Source: Corynebacterium sanguinis
Lineage (GTDB): Bacteria; Actinomycetota; Actinomycetes; Mycobacteriales; Mycobacteriaceae
Length of the DNA stretch: 64,000 bases
Direction of reading: 5' to 3'
Assembly: GCF_007641235.1 (NCBI RefSeq)
Contig: NZ_CP038157.1
Coordinates: 930,001-994,000, forward strand
The translations under genes and the position numbers were made by a program. The notes under the pieces were generated by a model that did no database searches, was not told where the DNA came from, and saw nothing but the letters and a program-made list of their open reading frames with translations. Below, one piece after another: positions 37,132 to 45,245 of this stretch; the stretch's first letter is position 1, and every line of letters begins with the position of its first letter.

Positions 37132-38717
37132 GTGGGAACTTTCATAGCACTAATCTGCCTGCTGCTGGCCACCGTCCTCGTCGCCGCCGTAGGTGAGCGC
37201 ACCGGCCTGCCGTGGCCGGCGCTTCTGACCGTGGTGGTCGTGCCGGTGATCTTTATCCCCGGCATCGACACGGTGTCCATCGATCCGCACCTGATCCTGC
37301 CGATCTTCCTGCCGCCGCTGCTGTGGTCGCTGGCCCGGCGCACGAGCTGGGGGCAAATCGGCTCCCAGATCAACGTGGTGCTGACCATGTCGATCATCCT
37401 GGTGTTCCTCACCGTCGCGGCGCTGACCGCCACGGCGATGTTGATGCTGCCGGGGCTGAGCCTAACTACCGCGATGGTGCTCGCCGCCGCGATCGCCCCG
37501 CCGGATCCGGTGGCGGTGGACGCAGTGGCGGGCCCGGCGGGCATCCCGAAGCGCATCACCGGCACGCTGCAGACGGAGGGGCTGTTCAACGACGCCGCCT
37601 CCATCGTGACCTTCAATGTCGCCATGGCAGCCGCGGTCGCGCACGGCGAGGTCGACTTCGGCAAAGGCGCCCTGCAGTTCTTTTACGCCGCCATCGCCGC
37701 GGTGCTGATCGGCCTGGTCGTGGGCAGGTTGGCCGCCATGTTCGCCAACTCCGTACCCGATTCCGTGATCCGCACCGCGTTTACCTAGGTGCTCCCATTC
37801 GCCATCTATGCCGGCTGCGAGGCCATTCACGCCTCCGGCGTCATCGCGATCGTCATCGCCGCGGTGGAGATGTCCTCGCGCTCGGCCATGACCGCCGAGG
37901 ACCGCCTTACCGGACACTCTTTCTGGGAGACGGTGGAACTGCTGTTCACCGGCGTGGCGTTCGGCCTGATTGGCATGAGCGTGCGCGACGCCATCGACAC
38001 CGCCGGCACGCACATCTGGCAGGCGGTGAAGGTGGGCGTGGTCCTGTCCGTCGTCGCGTTCGCGGTGCGCTTTGTCTGGATGTGGGTGCTGTACAAGATC
38101 AACCAGAAAAAGCACCACACAAACGTCTCCCCGCTGCGCCTGCAGGAGGTCTTGCTCATGGCGTGGGCGGGCATGCGCGGGCTGGTCACGCTGGCGGTCG
38201 TGCTGGCGTCCCGGCGTCGGCGACGAGCTACCACCACGAGCTCTCTGTCATCGCGTTGACCGTGCTCACCTGCACGATGGTGGTGCCGGGGCTGTTGCTG
38301 CCGTGGCTCGTCGATAAGCTTGACCTGCAAAACGGCCCCGCCGGCGACAAGGCGCTCGAGGAGCTGAACCAGCGCGCCTTCGACGCGGCGCGCAAGGCGG
38401 TCCGCGACCACGGCGAGGAGTACGCGCCGGAGGCGTACGCGATGATGCAGGAGCGCCTCGACTCGATCGCGGAGCAGCGCCTGCAGGACCCCGAGGGTTC
38501 GGAGGAACGCAAGGCTGCCTTCGACCGTGCCCGCGCGGGGGCTGCGCAGTTGCAGGAGGTCGCGTTGCGCGCTGCCAGCCGCGAACTGCAGCAGGCGCGC
38601 CGCGAGCGCAAGTACAACCCCGCGGACGTTGATGCGGTGATCGCGGACCTGGACCGCCTCATCCTCGCGCGCGACCGCAAGGCCCGCGCCGCGCCGAGTT
38701 CGATGTGGGAGAAGTAA
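37132..38717 (+). pseudogene. NhaP-type Na+/H+ antiporter, nonsense plus frameshift
   Basis: When intact, a membrane sodium/proton antiporter of ~528 residues. The N-terminal half is normal (ERTGLPWPAL, AAAIAPPDPVAVDAV, LFNDAASIV). TAG at 37786-37788 replaces an expected Trp codon (RTAFT then VLPFAIY in the same frame). A second lesion near 38208 loses one base: after GLVTLAVVLA the frame changes, and shifting it restores PASATSYHHELSVIALTVLT and a ~130-residue cytosolic tail ending SSMWEK. Two independent lesions make a sequencing error unlikely; the gene is dead. Confidence 0.88.
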
Positions 38718-38755
38718 GGGGCCTTTGCCTATCGACGAGCCTCTGGCCCGCCCCG

Positions 38756-38840
38756 TTTCCCAAATGTCAAGTAAACCGCTTTCAAAACGCCAAGTGGTCT
38801 GTTTTCAAAACGCCAAGCAAGCCCCTTTCAAAACGCCAAG
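38756..38840 (+). repeat. 23-bp iterons before the DUF4143 ATPase gene
   Basis: TTTCAAAACGCCAAG occurs at 38780-38794, 38803-38817 and 38826-38840, exactly 23 bp apart; a degenerate fourth copy (TTTCCCAAATGTCAAG) is at 38756-38771. Spacers between copies are not conserved. The last copy covers the expected -35 region of the ATPase gene, whose TACTAT -10 is at 38858-38863. About two helical turns between copies suits cooperative protein binding on one face of the DNA. Confidence 0.8.
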
Positions 38841-38871
38841 TAGATGCTCGTAGCTGCTACTATGCTGCCGT

Positions 38872-40092
38872 ATGGTGAACGGGTATATTCCACGATTGGC
38901 GGATGCCGAATTGGAGCGATCGCTCCGCAGACAGGGTGGTGTCCTTATACAGGGGCCGAAAGGCTGTGGGAAAACAGAGACGGCGAAACAGCAAGCAGCG
39001 AGTTTTCTTAATGTAGAGACTGATCCCGGAGTCACCCTCGCTATGGATAATGACCCGCGGCTACTGCTTGAAGGTGCCACACCGAGACTCATCGACGAAT
39101 GGCAGTTGCAGCCGAGATTGTGGGATTTCGCGCGGCACGTTATTGATGAACGTCAGGCGAAGGGGCAGTTCATCTTCACCGGGTCCACGGCCCCTGGGGC
39201 GGACGCGACGAGCCACTCGGGTGCGGGCCGGTTCGCGCGAATGACGATGTCGACTATGACCCTCTTTGAAACCGGGGAATCGGATGGGTCGGTTTCACTT
39301 GCCGCTGCGGTTGCAGGTGACCCATTGCCGTTTTCGACACCGGACTTAACACTGCCTCAATTGGCGGAACGCGTGTGCCGGGGCGGCCTTCCTTACAACG
39401 TTGGTCTCCCGACTGATGATTCGTTGGAGAACGTCCGGGACTACGTACAAACCGTTGCGAACGTGGACATCCACACAGTTGGCGGCGTGAATCGTGATTC
39501 AGAGCGAGTGCGGAGAATGATCCGTTCGTTAGCTCGTGGTGTGGGCACCGAACTGGAGCTGCAAACCATCGCCACAGATTCAGATACCTCACGGGAAACA
39601 ACACGCGACTATCTCGACGCTCTTGCGAGCATTTTCGTCTCCGTGGATCAGCCTGCTTGGTTCACGCACTTACGTTCCAAGGCGACGTTGAGGAAGGCAC
39701 CGAAACGCCATCTCGCTGATCCCTCCTTTGCTATGGCAGCGTTGGACCGAGGGCCTGAGCATCTACTTCGGGATCCCGCTTACTTCGGCCAACTCTTTGA
39801 GTCATTAGTGGTGCACGAACTTCGTGCGCTAACTGGAAGAACGGTGCACCACGCTCGGCTAAACACGAAACTAGAGGTCGACGCTGTCGCGAACGTTGGC
39901 GGCCGAGACGTGCTTGTTGAAGTGAAATTGGGCTACACCCCGGAGGTGATTGAGCATGCAGCCGGCACACTCAAGCGGTTTGCAGGGCACCTTGAGGACG
40001 ACCCAGCCTTGGTGGTCATCACCTCGGGAGGACCCGCACTACGCCGGAGCGACGGGGTTGCAGTAATTCCTATTGGGGCTCTGGGTCCGTAG
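38872..40092 (+). CDS. AAA ATPase with DUF4143 C-terminal domain
   Basis: 406 residues. Walker A GPKGCGKTE near residue 30, then LIDEWQ as Walker B-like and FTGSTAPG. The C-terminal DUF4143 part has LADPSFAMAAL, GQLFESLVVHELRA and LEVDAVANVGGRDVLVEVKLG, the last with the D...ExK pattern of a PD-(D/E)xK nuclease-like fold. The family is common, often mobile, and of unknown function. TACTAT ends 8 nt before ATG, so the mRNA is probably leaderless, with the iterons immediately upstream. Confidence 0.8.
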   Translation: MVNGYIPRLADAELERSLRRQGGVLIQGPKGCGKTETAKQQAASFLNVETDPGVTLAMDNDPRLLLEGATPRLIDEWQLQPRLWDFARHVIDERQAKGQFIFTGSTAPGADATSHSGAGRFARMTMSTMTLFETGESDGSVSLAAAVAGDPLPFSTPDLTLPQLAERVCRGGLPYNVGLPTDDSLENVRDYVQTVANVDIHTVGGVNRDSERVRRMIRSLARGVGTELELQTIATDSDTSRETTRDYLDALASIFVSVDQPAWFTHLRSKATLRKAPKRHLADPSFAMAALDRGPEHLLRDPAYFGQLFESLVVHELRALTGRTVHHARLNTKLEVDAVANVGGRDVLVEVKLGYTPEVIEHAAGTLKRFAGHLEDDPALVVITSGGPALRRSDGVAVIPIGALGP

Positions 40093-40146
40093 GTTTAGCT
40101 AGAGTGCAAAACTTGGCTAAGCCAGGATGCCCGGGCTGACTAGAGC

Positions 40147-41124
40147 CTACTTGCGGGCGCGTGGATTTTTGAATCCCGATGTTAAGTAGACCCTGTCTGC
40201 GGCAACGCTATTCGGCCGGTAGGGATGGGATTGGACCATCGATTTGAATTCTCGATGTTGGGCCGCGAGTCGGGCCTGCTCCCTCGCTTCGCGATCGAGT
40301 GCTCGAATCGCCCGCACGAAATCGTTTGAGGACGAGTTCCTTTTGATTCGCGTTCTTGGAGGGGGCGCTTGCTGGTTTCTGCCTCCGCGTTTCTTTCCGG
40401 TTTTGCGTTTCGTCTTGGTGATAGAAGCGAGGATCTCCGCACCCCGGACACCCGATTCCAGCCGGCGCCAGATGCTGGAGTAATTCTTCTCGACCTCATC
40501 AAGCTGGCTGAGAACTTCCGGTTTCAGACCAGCATCGAGATCTCCGTCTCGGATTGCCTTGAGCTTTTCGAGTAAAACCGTGCGTTCCTCTTCATAGGCG
40601 AGGCGCGCATCGACGGCTTCTCGATCCACTAGGAGCTGAGCACGATCTAGCGGTGTAAACTTCGCAGTTTTCTTTGAGCTCTCACCTGCTGGGGTGTCTG
40701 AGTCGGGTGAAGGTTTCACGCGTTTCGGAGGCGCGGGTTGCTCTGCGTAATCGCTTCTGGGCGACCCGCCACTGACCTTTTTCGCGGGGTTATTTTTCTT
40801 CTGTTGCCCGCCCGGCGCTGTTAGGTGGACGATGGGCTCTCTCTCGGAAGCTGGGTCGGAATTAGGCAGGGACTTTTTAACTTGGTTGCGAATCTCTTCG
40901 CTGCGCAATCCGAAACGAATGCTCGAAAGATCATCCAGAAATTTTGTGCAGGCTGTCTTAAAAGCTAACTCCTGGGGGGTTCCTGATGCTGCTGCTTGAG
41001 CGCTAGCTTCCAACTGACCGTCAAAAAGTCGGAGTTTCACTCTGATGGCTTCAATCTGGCGCAGAGTGATGATTTCTTCAGCTTGTGCCTTTGGCGCGGG
41101 AGGAATCGGTTCTATTCTATCCAT
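40147..41124 (-). CDS. Unknown protein translationally coupled to hsdR
   Basis: 325 residues from ATG 41124, whose first base is the last base of the hsdR stop (ATGA-type overlap). I recognise no family. It starts MDRIEPIPPAP, has a helical, coiled-coil-like N-terminal third, a Lys/Pro/Ser-rich middle (KKNNPAKKVSG), another charged coiled-coil region (DREAVDARLAYEEERTVLLEKL) and a very basic stretch KTKRKTGKKRGGR near residue 240, which could bind nucleic acid. Coupling to a type I restriction subunit suggests an accessory role in that system. Confidence 0.55.
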   Translation of the reverse strand: MDRIEPIPPAPKAQAEEIITLRQIEAIRVKLRLFDGQLEASAQAAASGTPQELAFKTACTKFLDDLSSIRFGLRSEEIRNQVKKSLPNSDPASEREPIVHLTAPGGQQKKNNPAKKVSGGSPRSDYAEQPAPPKRVKPSPDSDTPAGESSKKTAKFTPLDRAQLLVDREAVDARLAYEEERTVLLEKLKAIRDGDLDAGLKPEVLSQLDEVEKNYSSIWRRLESGVRGAEILASITKTKRKTGKKRGGRNQQAPPPRTRIKRNSSSNDFVRAIRALDREAREQARLAAQHREFKSMVQSHPYRPNSVAADRVYLTSGFKNPRARK

Positions 41125-42256
41125 CACGCTGCCTCCGACCACCGTGGAGCAAACCGCTCCATCTGTTCGAGCACTAGCACGACGGCTTCGTTGCGCTGTT
41201 CCGGCGGGTACTTGTGCTTGCGCAGGAGGGTTCTGATGGAGCGGCGCAGTTTGGCGCGGACGTCGTCGCGTACTGTCCAGTCCGTTTTAGCGTCGCGCCG
41301 AAGGGCGGTCACCAGTTCGCGGGCGATCTGCGCCAGAACGTCGTCTTCGAGCAATTCGCCGGCAGACCCGTTGGTGGCCATCACGTCGTAGAACGCGAGC
41401 TCGTCGTTGCTTAAGGGTGGGCTGAACTGTTCACCGCGATTGCTCTCCGCGACGATTTCCTTGGACAGCTCGATGAGTTCGGCGATCACTTCCGCGGAGG
41501 TGAGTTGCTGGTTGGTGTACCGGTTCATCAGCTCGCGGATGCGCTCGGAGAACTGCTTGGCTCGTACCTCGTTATTTCCGGTGGCGTTGCGGGATTCTTG
41601 GAGGAGGGCGCGCCGGAGGGCGTCGATAAGCAATGCGGTCTCGGATTCGTCCCTGGACCTGAGATTGAGTGCCTCGATGTTCAGGTCCTGCAAGTTGGGT
41701 AGCTCGCGGCCAATCTCACCGTAAACGTCGATCACCTGAGAGGACGCAGTGGACTCCACGACGAGTTGGCTGAGCAAGGTGATGATCTCCTCGCTCAGCG
41801 GCTCCCCGCTAGCCCGGCGATCGGCGGCTTCCATCTTGATGAGCTGGTTGCGCACGTCCGAGTAAAACCGAACGTCTGAGCGGTACTCGGCTGCATTCGG
41901 GCTCCCGGACGCAAGCGCCCACGCCCTGGCCAACTTGCCGGCGGTCGAGTTGAACTCCTTCGCCAGCGGGTAGCGCCCGTTCTCATCAACCGTGTGCGGG
42001 TTGCGCAATTTGGCCAGCAACCGCAGGCGCGCTTGGCGTTGCTCGCCGATGGCTTCGAGCTTGCGCCATTCCTCGCCTGCGAGGGCGTTGAGCTTCTCGA
42101 CGAACCCACGCACGATCACCAGCGCTTCCTCGATGTTTTGGCCGATCACCTTTTCATCCCCGGTGGACGAGCTCTTGGTGAACTCGGCGATGGCCGCCTG
42201 GAGGTTATCGATGAGCGGCGCGTACGCCACCAACAGCCCACCGCGCGAAGCTAGAA
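41124..42256 (-). pseudogene. hsdR: Type I restriction enzyme R subunit, C-terminal fragment only
   Basis: The reading frame gives ~377 residues that match the helical C-terminal region of HsdR: LSNDELAFYDVMATN, then DDVLAQIARELVTALRR, DWTVRDDVRAKLRRSIRTLLRKHKYPP and EQMERFAP. The nuclease and helicase domains, normally ~650 residues before this, are absent; the frame runs at ~42256 straight into antisense glf sequence. No hsdM or hsdS is in the window. A truncated, non-functional remnant, although TTG 42233 could start a shorter product. Confidence 0.75.
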
Positions 42257-42439
42257 GCTTATCGACGCCTCGCCGCCGCCGAATTTCGCGACAACAAGGT
42301 CCTCTTCGGTGGCCGTCTGGGCACCTACCAGTACCTGGAGATGCACATGGCCATTGGCGTCGCCCTCTCCGTCTTCGACAACCATGTCCGCCTCTACTTC
42401 GAGGGCGGCAAGCCCATCGACCAGCTGCGCGGGCACTAG
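42257..42439 (+). pseudogene. glf: glf 3' fragment, diverged allele
   Basis: Sixty C-terminal codons of UDP-galactopyranose mutase in the order [31 protein letters not shown], ending QLRGH. It differs from both other copies in sequence and C-terminal residues, so it comes from a different allele or species. It begins abruptly inside the word GCTTATCGACG (42257-42267), where the intact gene has CGTATCGACG, at the junction with truncated hsdR. Confidence 0.85.
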
Positions 42440-42442
42440 CGG

Positions 42443-43117
42443 TTAGCGGAGCGCGCCCACGCTGTTGACGACCATGTAGATGCCGACGATCGCCGCGATC
42501 CAGAGCAGAGTCACCTTGGCCTCGTACTGAAGGCGGGGAACGGCCTTCTCGAGGCGGGGGAAGAATTTCTGCCCGGCCACGAGAGCGATCGCCGCCAGAA
42601 TCACCGTCGGCACAATCATGACGCCGCAGTATGTGGCGATGGCTGCTACTTGTCCCGCCATCGGCGCATCCCAGTCGCTGATGATTCCCATCGCTGCGAT
42701 GTAGGGCAGCATCGTCGCCGCTTCTGTCAGCGAAGCGCCTAAGCCCAAGAGGACCATCTTGGGCAGGCTGGTTTGAATGGGCTTGTTCAGCTGTTTCGGC
42801 AGTTCACCCGGCGTAGGTTTGACTGGATCGGGTCCGAAGATTCCATAGGCGGCCAGAATCGCGCCGAGGATCAACGTGATCCAGGGAAAAGCGGGGGTGT
42901 CGGTGATTCGTTCTACGTACGAGCTGAGGCCGGTGAACCCCAGGAGCATGGCCACTCCAAGGGCGAAGTACACTGCCGCGACGGTGAGGAGGTACGCAGC
43001 GAGCGCGGGCACGCGCACGTTTCGCCATAGGAGAATGAGTGCCAACGGGATGACCAGGGTGCCGATGCTCAAACTGTCGAGCAGGGCCAGACCGACGAGC
43101 GGAAGGAGGGACTGCAT
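42443..43117 (-). CDS. GAP/SfLAP-family membrane protein
   Basis: 224 residues with about six membrane segments, resembling the GAP (Sap/SfLAP) family, whose mycobacterial members help export glycolipids, within the LysE-like transporter clan. LLDSLSIGTLVIPLALILL and GASLTEAATMLPYIAAMGI are typical. ATG 43117 is chosen over the upstream extension, which would run into the operator. Divergent from the TetR gene with a palindrome between, so likely its target. Substrate unknown; a drug or metabolite efflux role is as likely as lipid export. Confidence 0.7.
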   Translation of the reverse strand: MQSLLPLVGLALLDSLSIGTLVIPLALILLWRNVRVPALAAYLLTVAAVYFALGVAMLLGFTGLSSYVERITDTPAFPWITLILGAILAAYGIFGPDPVKPTPGELPKQLNKPIQTSLPKMVLLGLGASLTEAATMLPYIAAMGIISDWDAPMAGQVAAIATYCGVMIVPTVILAAIALVAGQKFFPRLEKAVPRLQYEAKVTLLWIAAIVGIYMVVNSVGALR

Positions 43118-43136
43118 AGCGGGCGCCTTCTTTGTC

Positions 43137-43167
43137 GTACGAACGTAAGGGACCCTTACGAATGTAC
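43137..43167. promoter_or_regulatory. TetR operator between the GAP and TetR genes
   Basis: CGTAAGGG-A-CCCTTACG (43144-43160) is a perfect palindrome around one base; GTAC flanks it on both sides at 43137-43140 and 43164-43167, giving a 31-bp symmetric site. It lies in the 74-bp gap between divergent genes, an ideal place for a TetR dimer pair to repress both. Confidence 0.8.
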
Positions 43168-43191
43168 GGCGGGCTAGGCTGGTGTGCAACC

Positions 43192-43764
43192 ATGAACAAG
43201 TTCTCGTTGGACCACCAGTTCTCGGAATCGTCCGCTGCCGTTGCGAATGCGACCATCCGCATCATCGCGTCGCGGGGCCTTGACGCAGTCAGCGTGCGCG
43301 AAGTGGCCAAACAATCCGGATTCGCGGCGGGATCCGTGCAGTACCACGCCCCGAACAAAGAGACCCTGCTTGCTCACGCGTTCATCCGCTCCATTCAGCG
43401 GCAGAACGCCCGCGTGGTCGGGGCAGAAGTGCCCGACGATGAATACGAGGCCTGGGTGGTGCGGCTGTCTGAACTTCTCCCCCTTGGCGGCGAGCGTCTC
43501 GAGGACGCGGCGATGTGGGTTACCTACGGCTCCGCGTCAGCAACGCGCGAGTGGATTGCCGACCTTTACAGTCAGGTGCTCCGCGGCTTCCAGCAAACGG
43601 TCGTAGAGGCACTGGGCGACGTGGACCAAGCTGAGCGAAAGGCGCGACTGGTCACGGCGTTGGTGAACGGCTTGACGATCGACAATTTGGGGGCACCCGC
43701 TTCGGAGGCGGATCGTGTTGTCGGGGACCTCCGCGACGGCCTGCGGTTGATTTTCGGCGTTTAA
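43192..43764 (+). CDS. TetR-family transcriptional regulator
   Basis: 190 residues. An N-terminal helix-turn-helix (IIASRGLDAVSVREVAKQSGFAAGSVQYHAPNK region, residues ~20-55) and a C-terminal helical ligand domain. ATG 43192 is preferred over upstream starts that cross the operator. Divergent from the GAP-family gene and presumably its repressor, acting on the palindrome at 43137-43167. Inducer unknown. Confidence 0.85.
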   Translation: MNKFSLDHQFSESSAAVANATIRIIASRGLDAVSVREVAKQSGFAAGSVQYHAPNKETLLAHAFIRSIQRQNARVVGAEVPDDEYEAWVVRLSELLPLGGERLEDAAMWVTYGSASATREWIADLYSQVLRGFQQTVVEALGDVDQAERKARLVTALVNGLTIDNLGAPASEADRVVGDLRDGLRLIFGV

Positions 43765-43785
43765 CTTCCTTGTATCGTCGGGCAC

Positions 43786-44720
<935 letters not shown>

Positions 44721-44726
44721 CGAAAG

Positions 44727-45023
44727 TTACGTGTTGCGGCGCGGCTCGTCGTCGATATCGGGGAAATCGGGCAAATCCTGTCCCAGGCCGTGCTCGCGGT
44801 CGAACTGCGCCCAGAGATCGGGCTCAACGACCGTCCCGTCGAGCGAGGGCAGCCCGACGTCCGGGTCTTGTTTCGGGCCCTGCGCGCCCATGACAAGGAA
44901 GAGCGCGCCCGCGATGGCGGAAGCGATGCCGATGAACACGGCGGTCGAGCCGTCGAGGAAGACGAAGGAGCCGACGGCCACCACAATGAGCGCGCCGCCG
45001 ATAGCGAAGTGTGTTGTGGGCAT
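44727..45023 (-). CDS. Small membrane protein of unknown function
   Basis: 98 residues from ATG 45023: two membrane segments (ALIVVAVGSFVFL, VFIGIASAIAGALFLVMGA) and an acidic C-terminal tail with DLWAQFDREHGLGQDLPDFPDIDDEPR. Small two-segment proteins are often found beside glfT2 in corynebacteria. It ends 6 bp after the glf fragment, convergently. No function can be given. Confidence 0.6.
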   Translation of the reverse strand: MPTTHFAIGGALIVVAVGSFVFLDGSTAVFIGIASAIAGALFLVMGAQGPKQDPDVGLPSLDGTVVEPDLWAQFDREHGLGQDLPDFPDIDDEPRRNT

Positions 45024-45090
45024 AGTTTCTAGGGTATCGGGTCGCGATGCGGCGTATCGGAGATGCCGCCGCGGCGCATCCGCGCCCGCG

Positions 45091-45151
45091 TGTTCGACCG
45101 GAACGCCGGAAATCCGTTTTTCGGGCCGCGAAAACGCGTTCCGGTCGAACA
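45091..45151. repeat. Long inverted repeat upstream of glfT2
   Basis: TGTTCGACCGGAACGC (45091-45106) and GCGTTCCGGTCGAACA (45136-45151) are perfect 16-bp arms around a 29-nt centre that itself contains CGGAAATCCG. It lies in the 222-bp divergent region between the small membrane protein and glfT2. It could be a cruciform, a regulator site or a remnant of a mobile element; no T-run follows. Confidence 0.75.
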
Positions 45152-45245
45152 GGTAGCTACCGTCGCGTCGAGGCGCCGTCTTGTCCGGCCGTGCCAGTAG
45201 TGTTGAACTACGTATCTCGTTATCAATGAGTCGAAAGTGAGATTT

